Shown: positions 13,401 to 24,687 of the stretch, in pieces
How positions within the stretch are numbered: position 1 is the first letter of the stretch
How the letters are laid out: each line of letters begins with the position of its first letter
Source of the DNA: Telopea speciosissima
Lineage: Eukaryota > Streptophyta > Magnoliopsida > Proteales > Proteaceae
Reading direction: 5' to 3'
Assembly: GCF_018873765.1 (NCBI RefSeq)
Contig: NC_057916.1
Span: 10,558,001-10,622,000 of the forward strand
Length of the DNA stretch: 64,000 nt
Position numbers and translations under genes: made by a program
The notes under the pieces: generated by a model
Told to the model about the DNA's origin: nothing
Databases searched by the model: none
What the model saw: only the letters and a program-made list of their open reading frames with translations

Positions 13401-15605
13401 GACAAGAAATGGCCTTGATGCCCTCTTATCTGTCTTATGTATAATACCATTCATTATCGGTGTTGTCCAGTAGGTTGCTTGCTCAGAGAACCCTCTCCCT
13501 AAATTCAAACGAAAGAAAGAAAGAGATGCATACCTGATACCAACAACAACCTTGAAATCTTCCTCAAGCGACCGATTTATGTATTTTTGAAAATCAAACT
13601 TGGTATGGCTTTGAGGGGCCAAATGAGCCTGAAATTGAGAAAGATGCAAAGCTGATTTAATGGTTCAATATTTAGAGCTCCTCTTGTTATGGGAGTCACA
13701 CCATAGAAGTATCATTCAGACACACCCTCATTAGTTTAATTAATTTATTGACAAGGAATCGATGCTTGGTCATGTTAACCCTGCACTAGTGCGAGGTCGA
13801 TGAGAGCACACACAAATGAATCATTACGAATAAGATTTAAGAGAAATTGGACGATAATTTTGCCCACTCCTATCTCTAGATGCAGGAGGCACGTGACCAA
13901 ACAATGTTCTTCTTCCTTTTTGTTAATCTCATAATTTTTCCAGTAAAATATGATCTTAATTACTTGAACCTACCATGATAAAGCCATGTCTGAGGGTCAG
14001 GTAGTCCACCTTTGGTACCGATCTAACGAACTGCCTGAAGAAACAAACCTGCAAATGTGAATGTGTCATAAAGTGTTTTCATAATCTAATGTTAAAAAGT
14101 TCCACAAACATATGATTAGAAATGGTATTTAATTAATCAATGTCAATGTTCTATCTTTTTTTCTTAATTAATTTCACTTATTTAAGCTAATCTAACCAAG
14201 GAAGTCACATGTAGACCATTGTCAGTTACGTCTTATTATGGTTATCTATTCTTTATTATAATATTTTCTTTCTGGTTTAACTGCCCAAGTTGTAAAGCAT
14301 GCAACGACCAAAATAAAAGATTTGAAAATTGTGGACTCGCTAAGACTCAACTCGAACCAATCAAACGGTCCTTCTCACCCCCAATTGGACAGAATTATGA
14401 AATGACACTTCCAAAAGTTTCAAATAGTGGCTGTTCCCACTTACAAGGATAGTGACCACACAGAAGGGATTCAATGATAGCCCCAGGGTTCAAAGTATAT
14501 GTATCGTAAATCGGCCGATACATATATCGGGGTAATTGGTAATCAATACCAATATGATACTTGATACCAATGTCGATGTGGTGTATCGGGTCCAAAACCA
14601 TGAGAAACGAGTATACGACCTATATCTGTGATCGTATCAGTATTGTATTGGATTAGACCAAGGTTTTAGTACATGGTATCGGAAAGGGTATCGATGACCC
14701 GCAAAATCAATACGATACTGATAGTCTGATATGGTATCAACCTGGATCGATTGTATCGGACAAAAATACTCCTAATTTTTTTTAAAAAAATAAGTTTTTT
14801 TAATCATTTTACCCTTGTCTGTACGTGCTACCGATATGACAACAACAAAATATCAATATTAACGACTAATAAAATCGATACGTATTGTCCGATACGAATG
14901 AATATGCTACTTAGAACAATGGATTTGACCAAGACAAAAAATGACTGATAGAGAATGAAGGATGATTAAAAATGACTGGTCCATATTCCAAATGCCCCCA
15001 GCCTACCACCGTAGATATTTAAGTCATAAATGAATGGATTGCCCCAAGATGGGTCCCACTTGACAAGGAGGGGGGGGGGGAAGTAAACTTTTTGGTGTAA
15101 TTGAAAAATTTTCAAAGACACCTCCCATTAACTAATTAACGAACTGATGGCTATGAATGTATCTGACCGTACAGTACAGCGTGTCAGTTCAACTAAAAAA
15201 AGTCTGCAAGTTTGAAGTTTGAAGAGAAGAAAAAGAAATATGTAACACGGAAGGAGAGTCAGAAAGTTTTAATGGAGACTTACGACCCAGATGAGAATAG
15301 GCTGCTTGCTCCAGAAGTTTAAATGTCTTCGACCAAAAGATGTATCCCTTGCAAACCTGAACCTCTCTGGATCTGCCATTTATATATACAGGAATTAAAC
15401 AAATTAATTCGACCACCATTAATTTTTGATTTTGGTTATCATCAATCATCAAAAATAATGCTAAAATATTTTCAGTTACCATTTGTGAATTGGTATTCAA
15501 TTGTCTTGGTTTCCTTCTCCCACTTCTTCCACTTTCTCATCTGCATTGTTTCATACATTCATTCATTTAGTTTCAAAATTATTACTTTTCTTCTCTCTTC
15601 TGTGT

Positions 15606-15640
<35 letters not shown>

Positions 15641-16639
15641 GACAGAGAGAGAGCATGACCTTAAGTCTTCCCAAAAACATGGTTGTAATACAGTAGAGGA
15701 CATGGAAAACAGCTAACACGAATATGAAGATGTGAAGTTGATGGATTCCATCAGACGAAACAAAAGAGACTTCTCCCTGCAAATAATAAAATAAAATAAA
15801 ATAAATGAATCCCAACACACCAATGATTATTTATTTTCTATTCTTGCTTCTTTTTTGACTACACTACATATGATAAAAAATATAAATAGGAAACAGATCG
15901 ACAATTAATTAATTAATAAGAGAGGAGAGGAGATGGACACATGCCTTGGCTGCGCATTTATCAGTACTTCCTCCGGCGGCCAATATCCGGCGGACACTGG
16001 TGGTGGTGGCAGAATCAGAAGAAAAGGCGGAGAGAAGTTTCCGGCGGTGTTCGTCAGAAATATCCTCCTCCTCTTTATTGGTACTAATAGTTTGTTCTTG
16101 CTTCTTACTACATGGATGCATAGTAGCTCCCACACTCTGTGAAATACAAATCCCAGAAATGGGTCCTTGTAATACCGTTAGCAGCAACGATAAAAAACCC
16201 AGCAGCATAAGCTCTAATTCATCCAAACAAACAAACAAACAAACAAAAAACCATTCCAAAATTGTTAATAATCAAGTGATCGAAAACTAAATAATTCAGT
16301 AATTGATGGGTTACATCAAAACATGTGGAAGGATGGGTTACCAGATTTGATCTTTTCCAGTGCTTCATAGAGAGCTCGCTTGTGTTTCTTCTTCAACCAC
16401 TGCAAATTAAAAAAGGGTGGGTTTTTATAAGATGGAATTTTTTTTTTTTTAACGATTAATCCTCAGCTATCTAATTAAACATTGAATTAAGTTGGGAACA
16501 TAGTTTAAAGTACCTTTCCAATGAGATGAATGATGTGTTCGATAATAAGAGAAACCAAAACCAAGACGAAACAGACGACGGCGACAGCCCATGTTGGTGT
16601 TTCTTCCAGTGTCCGACCACTGCTACTACCTCCAGCCAT
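10413..16639 (-). CDS. MLO2-like: MLO-like protein, clade V (MLO2/6/12 type)
   Basis: Fifteen exons on the minus strand: 16639-16514, 16399-16342, 16213-15945, 15776-15660, 15540-15480, 15372-15284, 14048-13974, 13628-13534, 13242-13193, 11959-11919, 11807-11634, 11525-11490, 11199-11132, 11037-10977 and 10877-10413. They total 1785 nt, giving 594 aa in one frame. It is a seven-transmembrane plasma-membrane protein; family members modulate calcium and vesicle transport. Family hallmarks seen: [16 protein letters not shown] at the start, TMHPC in the first extracellular loop, [60 protein letters not shown], and a calmodulin-binding helix [17 protein letters not shown] at ~452-468. The tail motifs [17 protein letters not shown] and LEFSF near the C-terminus place it with the eudicot powdery-mildew susceptibility clade. 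Intron 3 appears to begin with GC (AAG|GCATGT) instead of GT. Introns carry several MITEs. No coding lesion was seen, so the gene looks functional. Confidence 0.95.
11252..11442. mobile_element. palindromic Mutator-like MITE in MLO2-like intron 12
   Basis: This 191-bp near-palindrome is flanked by a perfect 9-bp direct repeat AAAGAACAA (11243-11251 and 11443-11451). Its ends read CAATTCAGATCCTCTACGG and, in complement, GGATTCAGATCTTCTATGG; both arms contain CGTGCAATGA-like sequence. It fills about two thirds of the 290-bp intron between MLO exons 12 and 13. Nine-base duplication is the hallmark of Mutator-superfamily insertion. Confidence 0.85.
12104..12259. mobile_element. palindromic MITE with GGTATGCTA ends
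   Basis: The left arm starts GGTCTGCTAACGGTATATACC and continues into CCCTATGTGTCTCTCTCTC. The right arm in complement reads GGTATGCTAGTGGTATATACC, then CCCTATGTGTTTATCTCTC. The arms pair over about 60 bp. No clear target duplication was found. It lies in intron 9 of the MLO2-like gene. Related motifs (TATGCTAACAGTATACC) occur near 62170. Confidence 0.7.
12473..12570. repeat. hAT-like GC-rich repeat, short copy
   Basis: TAGGGTTGGGTTGAGCTAGG at the left and TCGGGCCTAATTTGCATCC at the right resemble the ends of the elements at 681-1222 and 54695-55185. It is a deleted relative lying in intron 9 of the MLO2-like gene. Confidence 0.5.
12577..12822. repeat. GATACCGAT-family repeat, copy 2, with inverted ends
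   Basis: The left end CATGGTTTCAAATATC and right end GATATTAAAAACCATG form an inverted repeat. Between them, CCGATACCCGATACC-like tandem units sit on the right and their complements on the left. This copy best defines the family borders. It lies in intron 9 of the MLO2-like gene. Confidence 0.7.
14496..14925. repeat. GATACCGAT-family repeat, copies 3 and 4 side by side
   Basis: Two adjoining blocks (about 14496-14640 and 14660-14925) contain TATCGGCCGATAC, ATATCGGGGTAAT, GGTATCGGAAAGGGTATCG and GATACGTATTGTCCGATACG. The block lies in intron 6 of the MLO2-like gene. The frame at 14751-14948 is repeat sequence. Confidence 0.6.
15604..15653. repeat. (GA)n microsatellite at the MLO2-like intron 4 donor
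   Basis: About 50 bp of AGAGAG with a few interruptions lie only a few bases inside the intron from the donor GT (complement of 15658-15659). In the transcript this is a CU-rich run immediately after the 5' splice site. Confidence 0.9.
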
Positions 16640-18229
16640 CCTCTCTATCACCCACGTACACCACTTCCTTCCTTAATAATGAGCTATTAATCTCCTTACT
16701 GAAAAGCAACAAATATAAGGATTGGAGAGGCTTGGTAGGTGAAGTTAATTAATGCTTTGAAGCCTTGAACTAGGATTTATATATATATATCTATCTATGA
16801 ATAATAACACAAATACCATTTTAAGTAAGGGAGGAAGGAAGAGATGTTGAATATATATAAATTAAGATGAAGGTAGGAGGGAAGAGAGGAAGGAAGGAAG
16901 GAAGGAAGGAAGGAAGACTTTGACTTCCAGTCACCGCGTAAGAAGGGGTATTACAAACAATATATTAATTGGGTAAAAGCAAGAAAATAATTGAGAAGGA
17001 GAAGGAGGAGGAGCAAGAGGAAGAGGAAGAGGAAGAGGTGGAAGAAGAAGATTATAGAAGAAGAAGAAGAAGAAGAGGGGGTGAAGAGTTGATTTGATTG
17101 ACTATGACAATGTGGTGGTGACTAGTAACTGCTGAACATTGAAAAAAAGAGGAAAAAAAAAAAAAACAAGGAAGCGATTCCCGATTCTTAATTTTGACTA
17201 TCTAAAAAAAAATTAAAATTTCCATGGCGACTGAGGAGTTGGGATGCTTCCATAACATTAGAATCCAGTTATGATCTACAGTATTATGGTGGTCATCGTT
17301 TCTTCCCCGGCCAGGTGTATCATTAACAAAATCGTATTCAATTCTAATGACCCGACCCGTTCTTCTTTTGATTCAAGTAATTTCTTTCTTTAATTTTCTG
17401 TTGGATATGATGGTGATCAATGGTGGACGGTGATGATAATTAGGATGATGAAAAACTCATCCATCATTGAAGGACCATATATAGGCCAGGGTACCACGAA
17501 CAAGCATATGGCCTTTTGGTTTTTTCTTTTCCACATGAGAAAACAAGTGAAGAAGACGATTTAATAAGACATGGGGAAAATAAGGTTTCTATGAATGAAA
17601 CGTGGGTCGATACGTACACTTGCATGACCGACCAGAACCTTTCTTTCCAAGTTTTCAGAATTGTCAAAATTGAAGAAAGCATGCTGTTGTTGTTGTTGAT
17701 GTAGGAGAAGAAGAAAGAAGTGTACGTTATATTCGATCCTGGGTCAGATCCGTATACCAAACTGTTTCCTCATCTCTCTTTGGTCTCATTTAATTAATGT
17801 TTTGTTTCTGATTTTTTTTAGAAAAAAAAATAAATTTTGATTTACTCATTAAGGAAAATTATCGTTTGGTAACAGTTGTAGAATATAGATTGAGAAACTG
17901 TTTGGTAATTATCTACGTGTAAATAGTTTTAATTGGTGGATGAAGGGATTCCCCCTTCACCCATCTTCCTCCCTATATTACAATATACTATATTATTCTT
18001 AATTTATATATATATATAATATATATATATACAAAAGCCTTTTTTTTTTAATATTATATACTATAAATATTATATGCTATAATATTCGATATAACATCCC
18101 TTTACCACCAAAAAATAATAATAATATTAGATATAACATAATAATGTATTATGTATTATAGTATTCAGAATATGTTATATTATCATATATATTATATATT
18201 ATATAATATAACATAAAATATATATTATA
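16640..18229. other. MLO2-like upstream region and gene-free DNA
   Basis: The first few hundred bases are the promoter and leader of the minus-strand MLO gene, including a TATATATAT run near 16780. There is a (GGAA)n tract at about 16886-16915, then GAAGAA-rich sequence to 17080. From 18000 to 18229 the DNA is almost pure AT. Small frames at 17464-17760 have no family resemblance. Confidence 0.5.
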
Positions 18230-18618
18230 GGGAAATTTACAAAACACCCCCTAAAAATGGGTCGAAACTCAAATCACCATTCTCGGAGGAATCGTGCGAT
18301 TTTCGTTCCCAAATGAAGCAACAAAAGGGCGCAGGATTTCTTTTTAGCTTCTCTTCGCGGGGTTATTGAAACCCTAAGTAAAGAGAAGCAGCAGCGGCAG
18401 TGGTGGTGGCGGTGCCGCCAGCGAAGTTGCAGGGAAGGGGTGGGGTATCTTAGGTTGAAGATGAAGGAAGGGTAGTATTGTAAATTGAATTCTAATGTTT
18501 TAGTACAAGGCTAAAATAGTCCTTTTACAACAATAATTAACAGCAGATTAACATCGTTACTGTAGAGGGGGTGATCTGAGTTTCGACCCATTTTCGGGGG
18601 GTGTTTCATAAATTTCCC
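18230..18618. mobile_element. Mutator-like MITE with perfect 9-bp target duplication
   Basis: This 389-bp element begins GGGAAATTTACAAAACACCC and ends in the inverted sequence AAATTTCCC. The terminal inverted repeats extend about 50 bp, through a shared GGGTCGAAACTCA(A/G)ATCACC. The perfect direct repeat TATATTATA flanks it (18221-18229 and 18619-18627). No transposase frame is present. The interior is GC-richer than its surroundings. Confidence 0.92.
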
Positions 18619-19009
18619 TATATTATATTATTATATAACATAAAAATATATGTTTTATTATTATATAATATAAAATATTCCTTTTTATATTAGGTTCTAT
18701 TTTTAGGAAATGCTTTGAATTGGTCACATGACGAATTAAATACTCAAATTCATTCTTGTATTTAGCCGTTTATTTTTTTTTTTTTTTATTATTTTTTTCA
18801 TTAGATTTTCAAAGTTTTAATTTACCTCGTTGTCAATTATCTTTATTTTACTTGAAACCTAACATGTAAACCAATCTATCGCATCATTCGCATTGTAACT
18901 ATTGATATTAGACTATAGAGAAACTCCCTAGTCTTACTAGACTAGATATTGAAACTGAGGAACCATGTCTCTTGATGTGTCAATCGGTTAGTTCATTTCA
19001 ATTTTGGTT

Positions 19010-19390
19010 GGTCTGAACTCTTTCTTAGCTGATAATGGGCCAAACTGGTAAACCCAAGTCCGGTTTCAATTTCGGTCTTTTATCGGATTAGCTTAACGGA
19101 CCATTATCGGGCTTTATGTTTTTGGTTTCAGTTGTTACATAAATACATTAAAAAAGCTGCACCTAATGCCCTTTTTATTTTTTATCATCCATTCGGTTTT
19201 TTATTAAAAGTTTTTTTTTTTTTTTTTTGGGGTTCAGTTTAGTTTTCGGATTAAGTCGATTTGGTTCGATTTTTACTGATTTCATAAAACAAATCAAACC
19301 AATAAAGATTCAATTCGATTCAGGTTGAACCGATTCGATTTAGTTTAGTTGGTTCGACCCAGTTCGATTCATCGGCACGTACCAATAGGT
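19010..19390. repeat. hAT-like repeat with TTCGATTTGGTTCGAT motifs
   Basis: Clustered GGTTCGATTT, CGATTCGATTTAG and AACCGATTCG motifs occur with a T-run in the middle. Similar composition appears in 40620-40952 and 59400-59650. Precise ends were not identified. Confidence 0.45.
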
Positions 19391-20159
19391 GAACGTACAT
19401 ATGAGAACCAACCACCTGTCCTATATTTGCCATTTATAAGGGAAGGAGGGGTTTTTATGAAAATAAAATTAAAATGTGATTGACTCTGAGATGTACGAGC
19501 GTCACTTTTTTCTACAGTCAACCAGTGCCAGTTTGATCAAATTCAAATGGGTTGAAATAATTAATTGAAATTTGAATAAATCTCTGCTTAAGAGGGATAT
19601 TATTGTTTGTCGACCAAAGAAGGAGAAAAGACTTAGTCTTACTAAGCCCTCTTTAATTAATCTTGGGGATTGAGTAGAGATCATAGACTTCAGCAATTCT
19701 AAACGTTATATCATTTAGGTAATTGGTTTAATATTAATAAATAAATTCTTATTCTCATTTTCTACTGTATTTGTTAATTTATGAATAAGATTAGAAAGTA
19801 AAATGGATTAATTAAGAACATAATTGATCTCGACTCGAGTGTTTTACGGCCGTTGATTTGACCGAAACCCAAATAAAGTCGTTAATATGACACAGGAATT
19901 ACGAATGGTTGCCGGTGGGAAACCGGCATACGCATTTCATATTTGTCAATCGTAGTACCAAAAGTAATTTTATATTGAGATTGGATTGGTTCCCACTTGT
20001 ATTTGTTTGTTTATAAAAGTTTCAAAATTGTATTTTAAACCATTCCCGCTTGTACATGTTTATGAATTCAAGGTTTGAAACTTTTATAGACAAACAGTGC
20101 AAGCTGCTCTCCAGACACATGGGGGTGGTATTTCTGACATTTGACCTATTTTTTTAGGG

Positions 20160-21320
20160 TTCATGGGAGGTGAGGGGAAGGAACAGAGAGCGGGAGAGGG
20201 GTGCAACTGTGCAGGAGGGGGATCAGGGGGGTAGATACCAGGTGTTGGGGAGAACAGAGATGCAGAGTCGACAAAGGGTTAGATGCAAAGGGCGGCAAAG
20301 GGTATGAGGCCAACGGCCGAGGGAGATAGAGAGGAGGTCTGACGGTGTTTCATTCCTTGGAAGCAACGACGATAGCTGAATCTAACCTTCTCTTGGATGA
20401 TGTTGTGGTGGAGATATTCTTTTCGAGGTGGTGGTGGTGGTATAGATAAAATTGAAAACATACAAAATAATACCTCAAACATAGTTTTTGTTAGGTAAAG
20501 TACCTTGGGTGTAGTTTCTCTATATAATAGGTAGTAATAGTAATCAAATAAGTAGACTATGTGAATTCCGTAATAATTTTCATTTAGAACACATAAAAGA
20601 ACATCTCTGGAATTAAAAGATATAGATGTTGAGTGGTGATCGTACGTATGCAAAAACCAAATTCAATTAAAAAAACAAAAAAAATTTGCCTCAATTTCTC
20701 TAAAGAGGATTGACAAAGGAGTACAGATTCGTACTCCCTTGTCATTGCCTCATCTTTGTCAATATCACATCTATTACGAAACCAACTACAAAGTCAGCTG
20801 ATCCCTAGAATGCATTCCTCGTGGCTGTTGTATCATCCCCATTGACGATGATGATATATATCCTGCTTGTGAAACCAAAATTCCCAACCCTTTTCAGTGT
20901 TTTCTCTCTGCCCCAGCCTTCGGATTTTGGAAAGCTCCTTTGAAATTTTCTTTCACATCTCAAACCATCAAGGATTCGATTTCCCACTCCATCATGTGGA
21001 CGAACGAAATACCTATCAATCATCTCATCTGCTTTTTCTTTCCTCGTGTACGGCAGGTGGATGACTGTAATTAAGGCTATGTTTGGAACGGAAGAAAGAT
21101 TGGAGCATTTGATGACAACTAAACTGTTCACGCCTTTACAGACAGGGAATTTAACCTAGCTAGCTATGAGATTAGTGTCTCTATTCCAAGAAGAATAATT
21201 TTCCTGTCTATTGTATTATATAGAAAAAGATTAACGGGAATGAAAGGGAAACTTTTTAGTGGTTCAATATCAATTAGGCCAAGACAAATCCAAACTTTGA
21301 CAAGTTTATCTGTCCTCTAG
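20160..21320 (+). repeat. segmental direct duplication, copy A
   Basis: Colinear matches link this stretch to 23040-24490 in the same orientation. Examples are GTACCTTGGGTGTAGTTTCT at ~20500 against GTACCTTGGGCGTAGTTTCT at ~23395, and AGCTATGAGATTAGTGTCTC at ~21163 against the same words at ~24328. I cannot assign a gene to either copy; the 20279-20653 frame is not preserved in copy B. Confidence 0.8.
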
Positions 21321-22432
21321 GGAAATAATCAACACACCCCTGTTTTTCCATGGAGGTAGGGTGATCATTTCGTGCTCGACTATGTCTGACCGTAGGTACA
21401 CCCCACAACACATGACCCGGTGGCGTTTCTTTTCCCATCATTTAATGTTTTAATTACTATATCCTCATTAAGGGAGGAATCTGCATATCACACCAATGGT
21501 TGTCGTGAAAAATGTATCATCTATATAAAACCCAAATATTAAAATAAGAGATAAATTAAAAATAATAAAAAATCCACATGAAAGAAAAAATTGTACTTTG
21601 GCGTAGTGGGAAAGTTTTCTTTTTTATTTTATTTTAATTTTTAAGCTCGGCTTAATTAGTTCACTCATATATAATAACTGAATCTTAGAATTGGGATTAG
21701 GAGTCAAAACCAATAAAATTAAAGACAACCTCTTGAGATTGACATGTATTCTCATACATCCCCATGTATACCCTACATTCCTATTATGGTGCAGCCCAGT
21801 ATCAATGGACATACATATGATGACATTTTAAACAATATAAATAGTCTTGATTATGGGCTTCGTTTATTTTTTGCCATCAACTTCATAGTACAATAATATA
21901 TTATTATCAATTCTATGTTTTTACTCTTTTCATAGTCTTTTATTTATAGTTTACGTTTCATCAAAAAAAATATATATTTATAGTTTACGTAACGCAAGAT
22001 GATAAATTAATCAAGGAAATTAAGAAAAGATATATTTGGGATACAATAGAGAATTTATAATTGAATTAGGGTAAAATAAGCGGTTGGTAACGGACTTAAA
22101 TATGTCGATCCATAAACATATCGGGCTCGATCATGCGTCCATTAGTCCATCCCCTTGCACCATTACCGACATGTTTAACTAACATTTTCGACCAATTTCG
22201 GGCTTTCACCAATCAGGATAGATCGATCCTACTAGTGCAGTCTTAGGATTGATATCCCTATCTGGGTGGATATCTTATCACCTCCCTGCCCTAATGCACA
22301 ATGAGTTGTTAGTTTTTTAGCCTTCAATTTTCAGCCTTGATTTTGCGCCTTTCCGAATTGAACCTAGAGGAGATAGCCTATCCACAAAATTCCATAATAG
22401 CAAAATAGGGTGGGTTCGTTGGCCCCCAAATC

Positions 22433-22583
22433 GTTATCGTCTATGGTTCTTGACCGGTGCGGTTACCTAGTGCCTCTCACAAGAGGGGGGTGGGACCCAC
22501 CCGGGGCACCTGATCGAACACTCTGCCCGGGTGGGGTCCACCCTCCTCTTGTGAGAGGTAGTAAGGAACCGCATACGATAAAA
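22433..22583. mobile_element. palindromic foldback element
   Basis: The left arm contains GCCTCTCACAAGAGGGGGGT and the right arm contains CCTCCTCTTGTGAGAGGTAG. The centre contains CACCCGGGGCAC and GCCCGGGTGGGG. It is GC-rich in AT-rich surroundings. Borders are approximate and no target duplication was found. Confidence 0.7.
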
Positions 22584-22727
22584 ATTCTGAATTCCTTTAT
22601 CCGCTTCCGCCTAATATGACGACTAAGCCAGTGGTCCAATATAATAGAACTTTTGGAATTGACATTATTCTATATTTATTAAAAAACAAAAACAAAAAAA
22701 TGAAAATCTCAAATTTCATATACAATT

Positions 22728-22913
22728 CGACTCCTCTACTTCCGCCTGTCCCTACTGCCTTGTGCGCGGTGCGCCCCATACACAAGCAAGGTAGAATGTA
22801 CCGCCTTACCCCTACCCGAGCATCTTGCCTGAGCGGGGGTAGGACGGTACTTTCCACCGGGCTTGTGTGTGAGGGCGCACGATAGTACCAGACAAGCGGA
22901 AGTAGAGGAGTCG
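22728..22913. mobile_element. palindromic foldback element, 186 bp
   Basis: The ends CGACTCCTCTACTTCCGC and GCGGAAGTAGAGGAGTCG are perfect inverted repeats of 18 bp. The arms remain mostly complementary inward through CTTACCCCTACCCGAGCA and TGAGCGGGGGTAGGACGG. A stem of about 85 bp is predicted. The overlapping opposite-strand frames at 22597-22957 come from the symmetry. Confidence 0.8.
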
Positions 22914-23039
22914 GATCCTTTCATATATATATTTGTCATAATTTCAACTTTGGCCATACACTTTATCCTCCCGATCCGACTGATCTATTGTAGGCGATAT
23001 AATCCATCCACAATTGTGTGAGAGAGAGAGAGAGAGAGA

Positions 23040-24490
23040 GAGGTTGGAGGGTTGGGGTGAAGGGAGGGTACAAGAGGGAGCGAGGGGGTACATATAGGGT
23101 GCGGAGGATGAGAGATGCATGGGGTCGCAGCAAGGGAGGAGATACAGAGTGCGCGCGGCAAAGGGTGTGAGCCCAATGATCGAGGGAGACAATGGGGAGT
23201 TCTGATGGTATTTCGCTCTTTGGAGGCAGTGATGATAGCTGAATATTCTAACTCTCTCTGGCTAAAAGAGCATGTTCCTTCCATCAAAGGAGTAAGAGGA
23301 TATGTTGGTGGGGAGAAGCTTTTGGAGGTGATGGTATAGGCAAAGTTGAAAATATACAAAACAATACCTAAAACATAATTTTTGACACGTGAAGTACCTT
23401 GGGCGTAGTTTCTCTACATATTATGTACCATACCCGCATATAATAGAGTAGTAATAATCAAATAAGTAGACAATGTGTGTCCAAAATGACTAGAGGATGC
23501 ATCCACACCACATCTAGCTAGCGTCCTTATTTCTGACTATTCTGTACGTGTAAGCAATGCTCAACACTTTTACCGCTCATTACCATTTAGAGCACATAGA
23601 GAGATCGACATTTTTTAAATCAAAAGTTATAGGTGTTGAGTGCTGATTGTACGTATGCAAAAATTAATTATACGGGATTCAATTGAGATGAGAAAGGTTT
23701 GCTCCAATTTCTCTAAAGAGGACTGACTTGTGAGAGCCTAAGGTATGGATCAATGATGCTCTAATATTTCATTTTCACGTGTTCTTTTGTCATTGCATCA
23801 CCGGCCAGCGCACACTCCTTTGTCAATATCAAATCTATTATGAAACCAATAAGAAGGACAGATTGCTAGAATGCATTGCTCGTGGGCTGTTCTATCAAAA
23901 TATCGATCCCCCCTTGATAATGATGATGATGATGATGATGATGATATCTTACTTGTCAAACCAAAATTCCAACCCTTTTTTCAATGCTGACTCTCTTTCT
24001 CTTCTCTCTGCCTTTCAGATTTTTGAAAGCTTCGTTTGAAATTTTCACTCCCATTCCCGTACGATTTAGTGTTCAATTTCCCACTCTCTCATGTGGATGA
24101 ACTAAATATCTATCAATCATCTTATCTGCTTTTGCCCCGAGGAGATTTGAATTCATGACCTCTTAATTACGCTATCCCTTCCCTTGGGGTTTTATCTGTT
24201 TTTTCTTTCCTCGTGTGGGAAAAAGGAATGCAAGAAACGCAAGAAATTGGAGCATTTTACTTTTTTAAATTTTAGTTACAACTAAACTGTCCACACCTTC
24301 ACGGCCAGGGCATTTAACCTATAGCTAGCTATGAGATTAGTGTCTCTCTTCCAAGAAGAAGAATTTTCCTCTTGTCTATCATTAATAGTATTATATACGA
24401 AAAAGACAAACGGGCCGGAATGAAAGGGAAAATTTTAGTGGTCCAATTATCAATTAGGCCCAGACGAATCCAAGGTTTGAGAAGTTTCTC
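23040..24490 (+). repeat. segmental direct duplication, copy B
   Basis: Partner of 20160-21320 and about 0.3 kb longer because of small insertions, including a 60-bp insert at 24136-24199. A (GA)n tract at about 23021-23041 borders its left side. Divergence looks substantial, with many substitutions and indels, so the duplication is not recent. Confidence 0.8.
24136..24199 (-). mobile_element. possible tRNA-derived SINE fragment
   Basis: This insert is present in copy B of the duplication but absent from copy A. Near-identical words, TTATCTGCTTTT and TTATCTGTTTTT, flank it and may be a target duplication. In complement it holds GGTCATGAATTCAAATCTCC, which resembles a tRNA B box (GGTTCGAATCC). 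It is too short to be sure. Confidence 0.35.
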
Positions 24491-24652
24491 CATTGCCCTA
24501 CTTACTGAGCCCGGAGAGGGACGGTTACGAAGGTTCGGAGCTTCGACTTCCTGACTTCTCAGAGTTCAAACCTTTGTGAGAGTGAGAGATTAACTACACC
24601 TTCCTGAAACCTTCTTTTTCATGAAATAATTTGTTTAGGATCTTTTCTACTT

Positions 24653-24658
<6 letters not shown>

Positions 24659-24684
<26 letters not shown>
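24659..24684. repeat. (GA)n microsatellite
   Basis: A simple GAGAGA run of about 26 bp in gene-free DNA. Confidence 0.9.

Positions 24685-24687
<3 letters not shown>

Noticed and set aside
20279-20653. 124-codon minus-strand frame in duplication copy A
   Set aside because: The homologous region of copy B does not preserve the frame, and no protein family is recognisable.
22597-22957. Overlapping frames on both strands
   Set aside because: They arise from the near-palindromic element at 22728-22913.
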